DNA of 64,000 nt, from positions 558,001 through 622,000 of the forward strand of contig JAVTLE010000001.1 in NCBI GenBank assembly GCA_033439295.1, in the 5' to 3' direction. Below are positions 45,701 through 56,668 of the stretch, piece after piece. Under the pieces are notes generated by a model. It worked only from the letters and a program-made list of their open reading frames with translations. It was not told where the DNA came from and ran no database searches. Position 1 is the first letter of the stretch. Every line of letters starts with the position of its first letter. The stretch is from Deuterostichococcus epilithicus (lineage: Eukaryota > Chlorophyta > Trebouxiophyceae > Prasiolales > Stichococcaceae). The position numbers and the translations under genes are program-made.

Positions 45701-46266
45701 GCGGTCATCATCATCTGTGAGACAGTTGTGGGCAGGGTTTGGATTGGCCAGCAGATCAGCAGCCATCTGCTGCGCATGTGATGGTCCTGCTGCCAAGCTG
45801 GGCACACGCTCAGCCTGGCGGTGGCCAGCCATTGCACGGAGTGCCATCCGCATCCACCCCAAGCGTCCGGAGTCTGCCAGCTGTTGGACTGCTTTCAGTC
45901 CTTCTCTCAAGTATTCTCAAGTAACTCATCAACAGTGGCCCTTACATGTGCACCGGCCGGTGGTCAAAATTGGCGGCCATGTGACCGCTAACTGCGGCAG
46001 CTGCATCACATTAGCAAGTCGATGCCTCGCAGACTCCAAGTTCGATCGCGTTGCTGACTGCTCACCTGGGTCCGTGCAAAGGCCATTGAATGCTCCACCA
46101 TGCGCAGCTGCGGTGGCACGATGGCGTCCCGGAGTCGGTCCAGACCAGTGGCGAGCGCCATGACGGCACGGTACGCAGCCCATGGCGGCAGGAAGCTGCC
46201 CCAGTCCCGCAGCAGCGCCACCTCCGACGGCGGCACTGCATAGGGCAGGTTTGCTGGCTCGCTCTG
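42783..46266 (-). CDS. SAM-dependent O-methyltransferase, COMT/ASMT type, 5' end unresolved
   Basis: Exons on the minus strand: about 46263-46066, 45640-45556, 45213-45063, 44718-44577, 44343-44286, 44115-43976, 43757-43667, 43541-43428, 43225-43098, 42881-42783; phases agree. The N-terminal dimerisation winged helix reads VVHVLAALRIPDLLADGPKT then ADELAALAG, ALWRVLRLAKSQGVL and RFRNNALSATLRSSHPASVR. The SAM-binding loop is FIDVGGAHGSFLAALLRRHP, followed by GVLFDLPQ. The catalytic-His strand is VMRVILHDWSDTQALRIL. The end is FRLAAVHPTRGTLKVVEAAP. Family members methylate small phenolic or indole hydroxyls; the substrate here cannot be told. A minus-strand ATG at 46512-46507 opens TLRRLLVTSIVAAVAVAWLL, a possible membrane-anchor first exon, but the phase does not fit simply. 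Confidence 0.85.
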
Positions 46267-46512
46267 CTGTGCATGCGTTGGGCGGGTGGTTCATGCGTCC
46301 TGAAGAGATTGATGCAGGGAAGGCGAGCTGCCACGGATCGCCGTCGGCGTTTGCAGAGCAGTCGAACAGCACCACGCTTCTGGCAAAGAGCAGCCTATTG
46401 CTCGAGCACGTCTCAGCAACAGGAATGCATGCAAACCTGCAGCAGCGAGGAGCCACGCCACTGCGACCGCAGCCACAATGGACGTGACCAAAAGACGTCT
46501 CAGAGTCATCAT

Positions 46513-47557
46513 GATTGTGTCTCAGTTGACTCTGCTGCCGCAGAATGGGCTGCACCTGCAATGCGCCACGCGGGGCGCAGGCTCTATCCGTGTTGCGTCC
46601 TGCTGTCGGAGGATGAGCGCGCCCCAACTCTTCGTCAACAGGATTGCCGCGTGTAAACGTTCATCGGGAGGTCGTGTAGCTTATCCCGCATGCTTCATTC
46701 TAATGCAAAGCTTCGTATGGAGTGACTGAACCTTGTTGATATAGTTTGGCCCTCGGCTGGCCGACACGAGTTCGAGTGTCACCATAGGCAGTGTGTGACG
46801 CCTGTGACTGATCCCGGCACACACCCAGCCTCACCTGACTTTCAGGAGTTCCGAAAGAGTTTAACCCGCCACGAGCGGCAAGGCAGGTGTATACAATCCA
46901 TGAACGTACGCAGCACTTGACGTTGGCACGACAACCATCGATGGCTGGGCGAGGCGGCAGAAGAATGCTCTGCGAGCATTCCCACTTTGTTCTTCACTGC
47001 ATCACATCCCAGGCTCAGCGAAGCATTGCAAGCAAACCATTGCGAGGTGATGCGGTAAAGCTGAAATAGAAGGTTGCGGCGGCAAACGGCGGAAACGCTG
47101 TGGTAGATTCAAACCGCTAATGAGCCGGGTGCGCGGGTTTGACGGCATCAAACAAATGACAAGTAAAGTCTCTATGCCGAGTGTCCAAGCTGGGTGGCTT
47201 TGTGCGCAAGGGCTGGTATGCGGACCACTGACCATGAGCAGTTCCTAGCAGCCATCTTTGGCGTCAAGGGCAGTGGTGCTCGGCGGAGCGGCGGCGGGAC
47301 ATCGTCCATGACAGTGAGCGCCGCCGCTGCCGCGAGGCGAGCGGCGGGTCGTGCCAGCGCTTGGTAGAGCCCGCCTGCGCGGTGAGAGCGGTGTGTGGGC
47401 CCTTGAATTTGAGAGGAGGGGTGGCACAAGTGGCTCCGCTGACTATATTGCTGACGGGATTTTGAACTATATATCTGCTAATTCAAACCCATTTTGCACC
47501 TGGGTCGCGCGTGGGACCCGCCAGCAGACGATGTGGCTGGAATACTTCTGAAAGTCC
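46513..47557. other. intergenic region upstream of the methyltransferase gene
   Basis: About 1 kb with no supportable exon on either strand. It ends at the tRNA gene. Confidence 0.5.
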
Positions 47558-47630
47558 GTTCGGATGGTCTAGTTGGTTATGACGTCAGTCTAACACACTG
47601 AAGGTCCGGGGATCGAAACCCTGTCCGAAT
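47558..47630 (+). tRNA. trnV-AAC: tRNA-Val (AAC)
   Basis: A 73-base cloverleaf. The acceptor GTTCGGA pairs with TCCGAAT (one G-T at the end). The D arm is GTC..GAC around TAGTTGGTTAT; the anticodon stem TCAGT/ACTGA encloses loop CTAACAC, so the anticodon is AAC. The T stem is CGGGG/CCCTG with one G-T pair. Box A (TGGTCTAGTTGG) is standard. Box B reads GGATCGAAACC, with A instead of T at the first loop base (position 54). No intron; no CCA encoded. The only tRNA seen in the window. Confidence 0.93.
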
Positions 47631-48234
47631 ACGCATGTGCGTGGCATTGCCCCACATTTTGGCGTGCATGTTGCCGGCAGGTTCAGAAACTGCAACCACC
47701 CCACCCTGCCATGCACGCTCACCTGTAAGCTCATAGCATTGCAGTTGTGTGATTGGCCACGCGCAGCCGCGTACTCACAGCACAAAAGCCAGAGGACGCT
47801 GGAGCACAGCAGAATGCAGCAGACAGGGCTTGGAAGCGCTGCATGAGGTGCTGACCTCAGTGCTGCAACCTCACATGTGGCGGGGCTGCCGCCATGTAGT
47901 AAGGAGTCTCTGAGTGCGCCCTCCAATTCTTTCGCTTGTGAACAGTAATGTTGCGCGTCCATGCCCGAAGAGAGAGAGAGCCGAGTCCTTGCTGGCGCTC
48001 GCTTGACGGTGCCTTTGATGCGCCTGGAGGCGCCACTGGGGTCAGCAGATATCCCAGATGCCAGGGTTTAGCGGGCACTGGCACGTGCCGAGAACGATTT
48101 GCATCACGATGTGCAGCCACAGCAGCAGTCACGGCCGCACCCAATTCGACCATTCGACAGGCGCTGGCTCACTTTGCGCCAAGGCAGCGGCGAAGTGGGC
48201 TTTGAAGCGCTGAGGGGAGGAGGACGAGGCCATC
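47631..48234. other. intergenic region, tRNA to copper chaperone
   Basis: About 600 bases with no clear gene, presumably the promoter of the copper chaperone. A short GAGA run lies at about 47969-47979. Confidence 0.5.
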
Positions 48235-48555
48235 ATGCCCGAGGTAGACTCCCGACTGCCCTCATGTCCAAAGTGCTTGCTCCCTGTGGGATAACTCTCG
48301 GTATGTGTGCGGTGCGGTATGTACAGCCTCTGTGTTGCGCTGCACTGCATGTGCCATGACCCAATGTGTCACTTTGCAGGTGGCGCTAAAGGTCGGCATG
48401 ACCTGCCAAGGCTGCGTGGGCGCTGTGAACCGGGTGCTGAACAAGCTTGAAGGTGATTATCTTGCTCTCAGCTGTTTACCGCGCCGCGCGCCGAGTAGAA
48501 CCCACTGACAGCATCATCAGCAAACTGGGGTGGCATCGCTGTCGGTGCGGCCAGC

Positions 48556-48591
<36 letters not shown>

Positions 48592-49387
48592 GAGCCTTGT
48601 TGCCGTGATGGAGCCGTGATGGAGCCATGGACGGGACCTCGTGCTCACTGCCGGCGCATTAGCAGGCCCACATGGTCAGCACCGTCAGCAGAGGGCACAT
48701 TTGCGCCCGTGCCACCAATCATTCTGGGTGACATGCACAAAGCGGGTCACGCCTCATGCGCGGGGCCGTGCAGCAGGCAGCAGGGTCCGGGAAGATGGAT
48801 TGTGGCTGCTCCGTTGGCTGGACACTCGCAGCTGTGCGACCGTTTCCAACACTCGAGCCGCCGGGCTCCTACAGTGGGGCGGCGCGCAGCCATGCTCTGC
48901 TTCTATCCAAACCCCTGTGGAGACGATGATCTTACAAATTGTTCACGCGCTATCGCGGATGGGCGCAGGCGTGGAGAAGGTGGACATCGACCTGGCGTCG
49001 AAGAAAGTGACGGTGCGGGGAGATGTGACGCCCGAGGCCGTCAAGGACAAGGTGCAGACAGTTAGCGCGCATGTGGCACTTTATGCACTCTGCAGCCAAG
49101 AGTATGAACGGTCCGCGAGTAGGGCCTGCCGGCTGACGACTTGTGCCTCCGGCGTGACCGTGTCGCGCCGGTTCAGGCTCCGGCACATCCGCGTTGTTTT
49201 ACAGATGGCAGCACCTGCCTGCTGTCTGCAACGCTCAGGAGGAGGCCCTTGGGCGCATGTGATTGGGCACATGGAGGCATGTGCTCTGCGTGCCATACTG
49301 GTGCTGGGGCATCAGCCATGTGACGCAAAATGTGATCGCCATGTTCAGGTCGCCAAGACTGGCCTCCCCACAGAATACTGGGCATAG
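48235..49387 (+). CDS. ATX1: ATX1-like copper chaperone (HMA domain)
   Basis: Four exons: 48235-48243 (ATG CCC GAG), 48380-48452, 48969-49051, 49349-49387; frame closes at 67 residues. The protein starts MPEVALKVGMTCQGCVGAVN, carrying the metal-binding MTCxxC motif, then RVLNKLEG, VEKVDIDLASKKVTVRGDVT, PEAVKDK and the typical end AKTGLPTEYWA. This is the single ferredoxin-like HMA domain of cytosolic ATX1/CCH, which hands Cu(I) to P-type copper ATPases in the secretory pathway. The three-codon first exon is inferred from splice phase; an alternative ATG at 48264 (MSK) is possible. A long intron with a CAG run separates exons 2 and 3. Confidence 0.88.
48558..48590 (+). repeat. CAG run in intron
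   Basis: About ten CAG units in intron 2 of the copper chaperone gene; one of four CAG runs in the window and the only clearly intronic one. Confidence 0.9.
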
Positions 49388-50046
49388 CAGCCAGCACAAC
49401 CGCAGGCCTCTGAGGCGCCAGCAGTTCGCAGTGGAGACGGCGAGAGGATGCAGTTGTGTGCGTTCGTCTACTTTGACTGTGAGGGCGCAGCCAATGCGCA
49501 TGATGCAGCGGCTATACGGCGAGACGCGCCATGCGCTGCAGAGGCATAGTGCTCGGTGGTTGAATAGATTTGTTGCGCTGCTTAGACCTTTGCCAGGACT
49601 TATACAGAGCACCTTTTGCATCATGAATGCACGTGAGACATCTAACACTTGTTGGTCGTTCTTGCACTCATGGAGTTATTGGCGCCTAGGGGCGATTGAC
49701 TCCTAGTCCCACATTCGTTGGTCTGGAGCTGACCTCGTCATTCATTTGCGTGTCGATGGCAAAACCTTTTGGCATCACGATGTCGGACATGATGCCGCCC
49801 GCAAGAAGGACCAAGAAGGACCAGTCGTCACGACAAACAGCGTTCAGGTCAGAGGTGTGTGCTCAGCGGGTTGAGCGGGTGCGTGAGCAGACTGCCAAAC
49901 TGCGGGTCGTCTGTGTAGCTGAGGCGGAGTTACACGTAACTTCTGTATCTCTGTTCAAGTCGGTACACACAGGTGGGGCGTGTTGCCACATGCGAGCATG
50001 AAGGCACACATAGGAAATTGAAGCCCCTCAAGGCTGCACGGCGTTG
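49388..50046. other. convergent 3' intergenic region (ATX1 / BTB)
   Basis: About 660 bases between two stop codons; no gene or repeat seen. Confidence 0.55.
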
Positions 50047-52204
50047 TCAAACCAGCTGCACCTCGAACCTCAGGGTCGTGTCATACACCGGTCGCCACTC
50101 CTGTTTCTCGGCCGCCGCGGCTGTGGCCGCTGAGGGCACGGGCGCCGGCACTTCTGGCCCGATCAGCCGCAGCCCCACCCTGAAGCAGGAGCCATGCCGC
50201 ACCAGGTATGCGACGGCGTCTGCGTTCTTCCGCAGGAAGCAGACCTCGTCCCACACCGCCTGCTGCTCGGGGCTCAGGCCGGCATAGAAAGGTGACCTGC
50301 ATTGGGCAGGACCATTGGGGATTGGCAAGCTTGCCGAGGACAGGACAGCGCCAGCCTCTGATGCCGCTGCAGGCTGCTGCCAAGACGCCGCGTCTCAACA
50401 TTTCGAGACAGCTTCGCAAGCGGATGCGTGCGTCGCGCCGGCCCCACAGGTCCCCCGCTCTTACTCCCTCTTGGGAGCGTGGCCGCCAGGGTGCAGTCTG
50501 CCGTCTCGTGTGCAGGTAGGCTCACTGCAGGTCGCCGGTGGCCAGTGGAGACATCATCGCATCGCCCCCTTTCAAAACGATGACCTTGCACGGTGATAAC
50601 ATTTACTCACCGCAGGTTGCTAGTAGCCAGTGGGGACTCCACCGCATCTCCTGCTGCCTCGTACTCGTGCCGCAGGTCCTTCACCGCCGCAGGCCCAGCG
50701 ATGCTGCACGCCAGCCGGCAGCGGTAGCGCCCCTGAACAGGCTTGGTTGCTGCCAGCGCCACTTGTACGTCCACCTGCATGCCAATCGCTTGTGGCATTG
50801 TCTTGTCTGGAGACGCCTCTGCCTTCTACACTTTCTGGCTCAAGAAAGTGTTGAGACCGAGGCCGCCAACAGCCGTGCTGCGGGGCACTGGTGACGAAAC
50901 CTCTGCATGGCAATCGTGCAGCCAGCGCTGCCACCATAGCGGTGCCTTCCAACCCCTTCCGCTCCACCCGGCCCCGGAGCTGCACCACACCGAGTTTGAG
51001 TTGCTAGCCTTCTGCAGATCAGATCCAGCTTTGACGTTTTGCTTGTTGGTTTGCCAACTTCGTCACTGCAGGCAGCGGCTGGCCTCAATGCTGGGGTGGC
51101 GGAAACCATCGCACAACACCAGCATGGTGCGGCGCAGCCTTCCTGAAGTCCATCAGGCACTGGACCAAACCGCTGTAGCGTGAGCATAAGTTCCCACCGA
51201 TAGCTCGATTAGAAATCTCCAAAACGCATGAATATGCAGCAAGTTCTTGAAGGTACTTGGCAGGTTCATGATGCACGGCTCACCGACACGGCGTCTGCCA
51301 TCATGCCGGGCCAGGCGTCGACGGCGTCGTCTCGCCCGAAAGCATATGCCAGCAGCGCGTCCGCGGCCACCTGCAGCGGCGGCGGTGGCGGAGCATCGTT
51401 TCAGTGCAGCAAAGCGGCAGGGAAGGTGTGTGAGGGTTTGAGCCGCAGGCGCGAGGGCAGACGTGAACAGGGCTGCGAAGTGTTGGTTCATCACGCAAGA
51501 CTGGTGTGGCGCACAGCATCTAAGCCTGCGACACCCCTCCAATTTCCTTTCGAGTCCGGCAAGCATCGTTCACTGCAGGCAAGCACCACCTGCAGCAGCT
51601 CCCTCGACTGCGCGGCGTCCGCGAGTCGCCTGTGAACCCGCATCGATGGCGATGCATCGATGGCATCCAGCAGCGCCTGAACCTGGTTGTCAGACGCCAC
51701 AAGTGAGAGTCATCGCGCCTGGGAACACCTGCACAGGCTCTGAATGCGTGGGCGCGAGACTGGCGACGGCCAGGACTTCAAGCATGCCTGTGCCTTCCAG
51801 GCTTGAACGGCCCCTTCATGGGCAAGGCCCCACGCTTGGTCACACAGTGCGGTCGGCCGACCGGCATGCCTCTGCTGTACTGGCAATCCTGCTGGCGTCA
51901 CCTGGTAGGCTTCAGCTTCCGATCGCAGCTCCAGCAGCGCCTTTATTGTGTCAGGCAGCGTGCAGCGGCCGCTGCGCAAGAAGTTCAGCACCGCCGGAAA
52001 GTGCCGTGGGTCGCGGTCGATGAGATACTCGCCGCCACCGCCGGTTTTGCCAGCTGCCGGCTGCGGCGCCTCCTGCAGCAGGTCGAAGAATGCGGGCGCG
52101 CCACGGCGCAGCGTCGCACGGCTGGTGCTTAAGCGCTGACCGCCCACGTTGAGAACAATTGCGTCTTCCGGATCCACGACCATCCAGTCGAAATCCTTTT
52201 GCAA
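50047..52204 (-). CDS. BTB/POZ (T1, KCTD-type) domain protein
   Basis: Secure exons on the minus strand: 52204-51902, 51682-51590, 51370-51290, 50774-50611, 50296-50047. Exon 1 opens MQKDFDWMVVDPEDAIVLNV and contains the T1/BTB core VLNVGGQRLSTSRATL, GEYLIDRDPRHFPAVLNFLR and GRCTLPDTIKALLELRSEAE. Such domains tetramerise potassium channels or bring substrates to cullin-3 ubiquitin ligases; the latter is more likely for a protein without membrane segments. Later parts read ALLDAIDASPSMRVHRRLAD and ALLAYAFGRDDAVDAWPGMM, then a C-terminal domain LSPEQQAVWDEVCFLRKNAD and YDTTLRFEVQL that I do not recognise. One or two exons between 51.29 and 50.78 kb are unresolved (candidates TMLVLCDGFRHPSIEASRCL near 51.08 kb and LRGRVERKGLEGTAMVAALA near 50.95 kb). 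Confidence 0.78.
50520..50568 (-). repeat. decayed copy of BTB gene penultimate-exon end
   Basis: On the coding strand the real exon ends GDAVESPLATSNL plus donor (about 50650-50605). The copy reads GDAMMSPLATGDL plus a gtgag donor, about 85 bases downstream in the intron. Confidence 0.8.
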
Positions 52205-52606
52205 GGTGGGGCAGCTGCCGGAAGCCGGGTGGATCGAATGCTGCTAGCAGCCAGCCAGAGATGCCTGGTGCGTTGCGGCGACGGGACTCGCAAGACCTGA
52301 GCAGCTGGCTAATGGTGAAAGCTCGTGTATAGCGTCTTCAAGACACTTGAGTTCCTGGGCTTCTGTTTCAGATGAAGACGTACACTCACAGAGGGCGGGG
52401 AAAAGGATTGTGAAGCATGCACGCATGCCATGTCTGGGTCCCCATGTTGGGTCTGAAACTTGTGCGGCAGACCATCATTTGCACTCTTTTGAAAAGCCTG
52501 GAACTGCTTGTTTGTGGTCATACACTACACTGCGACCGTTGACGACATCACAGCGACTGGGCTTCTCCGGTAGACCAGGTCAATCTTTGTGTTTTTGGAC
52601 CAGTGA
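52205..52606. promoter_or_regulatory. bidirectional promoter region (BTB / SDF2)
   Basis: 402 bases between two divergent start codons. No motif recognised. Confidence 0.5.
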
Positions 52607-54654
52607 ATGGCCGGAATGCAGCTGCGAACGAGCAGATACGCGCTTTGCGTGGTTGCTGTCAGCCTGGTTACGCTGCTGGCTGCGGCCGCTGAGACGGTGC
52701 AGGTGCGTTCATCGAGTGATCATGATCGATCCCCCACGCACATTTGGGCAGAGGCTTTGCAACGCTGTCGGTCTGCCGCTGCTTGAAAGCTGCGCGCAAC
52801 ACCACAAAAAAATCTGCGGAGTGAATTTTTCCCAACAAGGAAACCAGCCGGCGTCTGCACCAACTCCACGGTGCGCTGAACGCAGGTGACATGCGGCAGC
52901 GCCGTCAAGGTGCAGCACAGCGGCACCGGGCACCTGCTGCACTCGCACGACATCACTTATGGCTCCGGCAGCGGGCAGCAGAGTGTGACGGGCTTCCAAG
53001 GTGGCGACGATGCTGGCAGCTACTGGATTGTGCGCGGCACTGAGGTGAGGCGGTGCACCGAGCAGAGCTGGCTATCAGCCGCGATGCACGCACAAGGGGA
53101 GACTGGGAGCCGCAGGAGGCAGAGGAACTTATTGCGGCAGCAGTCAGGTCGTGAGGAGCGTGCCTGCCTCCCAGCCAGCAGACTTCCTGCTCTGCACCCG
53201 TGTGCCGCTTACAAGTGCGAGATGTAATAAGAACGAATCCTGCAGTACACGATGCAATCCGGCGAGCTTTCGTTGCGTGGTGCACGCAGCACGAGCGGTG
53301 CGCACAGGGGACACCGGTGAAGCTGGGGCAGCAGCTTCGGCTGCAGCATCTGGTCACGCGGCGCTGGCTGCACAGCCACCACTTTGCGTCGCCACTAACC
53401 AACAACCAAGAGGTGGGTTGCTGCGGCCTAGAGTCGTGGAATGCAAGTCAGAGCACACTGTGGATAGGAGACAAGTCTCAGGTCGGCAAGCGGGTTCTGG
53501 ACCACACTCCAGCTTGACGGCTGACAATCAGGCGACGCGGTTACAGTCTCAGCGTGTGTCACTGGCTATGGCGGCTCTTGGATGACCCGAGTGCGCAACA
53601 TGTCCTGCACCAAAGCCTGTCGGTGTCATGAACACACTGCTGCCGACTCACAGCTGGACCCACCAACATGTAACCCAGCTATTCACTTTTCTGCACCCTC
53701 CACTGACGAATCTCCCGCCGCAACACGCGCAGGTCAGCGCATTTGGTGATGACAAGGCGACTGACACTGGTGACGTGTGGACGATTCACGGCTACAACAG
53801 CCGGAGCCGCTTTTGGGACCGCGATGCCGACGTCGAGTTCAGGCGTGTACCTTGTCACCCTCCCGAAGACGAAGTAATTTGGCGCTACACTTTTCGAAGC
53901 TGCGCTGGCCGCCGCCACCAGCTCGGCCGGCGTCCCTCTCTGCCCTGAGGCTGCTACAACCGGATGTCGGCCGCAAAGTCGAGCACTGCATGGCACAGCC
54001 ACGGAGCCGCATCTGGGATCATCCCGGCGCCCCAGCGCTTTTCTTCATTGCATGTCCGATTTGGTACAACAGCGGGTGGCGGGGCGGGTGGTCATGTGGC
54101 CATGTTTCTCCAGTAGTCAAGCATGTAGTGCCTCAAACAAACCCAGTTACTGTACATATATCCCCATGCTGCAGGCACGAGGACACACAGGCGCTGCTGG
54201 CGTCGGGCAAGCAGAAGTACGGGCGCCCCATCTCAGGGCAGCAGGAGGTGTGCGCCAAGCGGAAGCAGGTGCGGTCTAGGGTGTTCCGCTTTCTTTCACA
54301 TGAATCATCGTCTTCACCGGGCCTTTCACAAAAGTGGGTCAGAAGGTTCGAGCACATGGTGCGGTGGGCGTGCGCGAGTCGCAATCTGCGCGACGGCGGT
54401 GCGGCGAGAGGGCGCCCTCCTGCGCTGCCGGCTGTGTGCGCGGCAGCCGCGCACTGAGCGGGCACACCATCCTTGGCGTCAGGTTGTGGCGGCTGCAGGG
54501 CTTCTTGCAGCCTGCACCAGCAGGTCGGACGCCTGCGCGCATAGAACCTGTGCTGCTGTTCCTGGTGCGGCGAAATGCTAATGCTTGGTTGCAGGGGTCG
54601 GACACTTGGTGGCGCGCAACTGAAGGCGTGTACTTCCCGCAGCGTGAGGCGTGA
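52607..54654 (+). CDS. SDF2: SDF2-like ER protein (three MIR motifs)
   Basis: Six exons: 52607-52702, 52886-53044, 53308-53412, 53733-53842, 54175-54268, 54595-54654; 624 nt, 207 residues, the normal SDF2 length. Exon 1 encodes a signal peptide (YALCVVAVSLVTLLAAAAET). The MIR repeats follow: VTCGSAVKVQHSGTGHLLHS, HDITYGSGSGQQSVTGFQGG, GQQLRLQHLVTRRWLHSHHF, ASPLTNNQEVSAFGDD, DADVEFRHEDTQALLASGKQ and KYGRPISGQQEV, ending TWWRATEGVYFPQREA. SDF2 works with ERdj3 in ER protein folding and quality control; in plants it is needed for immune-receptor maturation. The Q-R-E-A end is not a clear HDEL-type retention signal. The fourth intron must use a GC donor (ag|gcgtgt at 53843) to keep VEFRHEDT in frame. 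Confidence 0.92.
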
Positions 54655-55050
54655 TGTCTACTCAGGCAGATCGAAGGATAAGACATGTTGAACCATGCTG
54701 CAGCCACCCCGACCACCGTCAACTGGCAGGTGGTCTGGGCCATGCAGTGTTGCAGCACGTGTTTAAATTCGATCTCGTTTCGCAAGGCAGTTTGAAACAG
54801 AAAAAACAAGTGTTGTGTGAGTGCAAGCAAGCCGAATCGTCCAGCACGAGCACATAGCATGTGCAGGTACCGTAGACCTCTGACACGAGATCAAATCACC
54901 AAATCAAATTGACACGAGGATTGTGCCGCAACTCCAGATATTCGCTGAAAATTCTTAGCTGATGCCAGTTACAAGACAGCGCACAGCCAGGCGTGCGGCA
55001 GCTGGAAGCACTGCATGCCAACTCCAGCGCGCATCGCCCATCGCCGGGTG
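54655..55050. other. convergent 3' intergenic region (SDF2 / membrane protein)
   Basis: 396 bases between two stop codons, AT-richer than the exons; no gene seen. Confidence 0.55.
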
Positions 55051-56668
55051 CTACCGCTGTCTTGGCCGCGGCGTCTTGTCTCGATTCTCAAACCACACAT
55101 CTGCCAGGTCGTCGTTCACACTGCTGCCCGGCAGCTGCATCGGCGGCCTCCGCTGCTGCCGCGGCGGTTGCCGCCCGCCGCTCGAAGGCTGTGACGGGCT
55201 GCGGAAGTTACCACCTGCCGCAGGAAGTGAAGCCGCAAGAGATTCAGGTGCTTGGCCCTTGCACCCAGATGACCAGCGTGCTCTTTTTGTGGTAAGCGCT
55301 TGAGGAGTGCGGTAAGACCACTCTTCGCTCAGTTCCCATTGCTGCACGCTACCAGGCCTGAAGATGCCGCTAGTCAGTCCGCTCAGGTCAGCACAGCAGA
55401 AGTGTGTGCACCGCAAACGTGCTTCGGAATGCATTTTTCACACAAACCTTTCGCACAACCGTTTTGCAAACATGTCAAGAGATGTGGACAGGAAAGACTG
55501 TCTGCAAATGTTGCAAGTCGAACATCTCACCTACCGCTCTTGGCGTCGTCGTTGCCGCCGCCCAGGACTTTCGAAGCTATCCACAGCCCCAGCACGATGG
55601 TGCCGATTGTCAGGGCGAACTGCAGGATGCATAAGTGACTGTTGGCTTGCAACATTTCTGCTCTTGCAGTCATAATTCGCATATTTGGAAAGCCAGAGCC
55701 GATTTGCGAGAATAAAGCTTGGGACGAGTCGAGATGATTGAGCGCTGGCTGCCAGTGCGCAAAGGCATCTGCGCACTAACAGTGCACAACAGCGCAGCCA
55801 AAAGCCAGCCACACATCATGTTTGCGAGCAGAGACGAATAGAAAAAGAGCACAGACGACTCACCGACAGGACGCTGCGTGCAAAGCCGATGACGATCAGG
55901 GCAAGGCCCGCCTTCACTCCCAGGTCCACCTGCGGCAGCACCCCGGCAAGCGTCAGCCGACAATTCACATTCAGCGTCACTGCAGGCACTTTATGCAGAG
56001 GAGTAGGCTGCGGTTGTGGGCTGAGAGGTTTCGACATGTTGCTGCGCAGCCTCTAAGGCTGAAGTTTGCCACCATACAGCATGTGGTTGGAAACTCACCA
56101 CGCCGCGGGAGACACTGGCGGGCAGGTTGCTCGCAACGACATTGGTGATGGCGCCGACGGCGCCGAGAACGCCGCCCAACAGCCCGGGCACCAGGCCCTG
56201 ACCCTGTTCAGCGGCAGGAAATTGCATTGGAAGTGTTGAGAAGTGTTGAGGGTGTGATGCTTTGGAAGCCACCTCGTGAAAGTTAGTGAGGGTGGCACAG
56301 GCATGGGCGGTGTGGCGGGTGCTGTCCCTGCTTCAGGGAAGACGCCTCGGGTTGACAGCGCGCGCATGGCTGTGTTAAATTTGCCAGGCACACACGACGA
56401 AGCACTGGCGCTGCGTGCTCAGCGTCTTGCATGTGTGGGCAGCTGCAGTGTCGGCCGCGGCGCTGACGGCACCCCTCGTGCAACCAGACCCACGGTGGCA
56501 CAGGCCACCACGCACCGGCTCGTCCCAGTCGCCGTCGTCATCGTACTGCGCGTCGCGGCGGGCTGCGACGATGCAGTGCCTCCTCTGAGCTGCCGGGCCG
56601 CGGCGCCAAGCAGAGGTGACTGCAAGCACACATGCACCCGATAATAACGCGTTCCCGGAAAGGCCCAT
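55051..56668 (-). CDS. small three-helix membrane protein, probably plastid; family not recognised
   Basis: Five exons on the minus strand: 56668-56516, 56203-56099, 55929-55864, 55619-55531, 55123-55051; phases agree; 161 residues. The start MGLSGNALLSGACVLAVTSA then WRRGPAAQRRHCIVAARRD looks like a transit peptide, followed by an acidic stretch YDDDGDWDEP. Three hydrophobic segments follow: LVPGLLGGVLGAVGAITNVV, AGLALIVIGFARSVLS and FALTIGTIVLGLWIASKVLG. The tail GGGNDDAKSGS then NDDLADVWFENRDKTPRPRQ is hydrophilic. I do not recognise the family. The layout suggests a green-lineage envelope or thylakoid protein, by inference only. It is divergent from the cysteine synthase gene. Confidence 0.7.
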
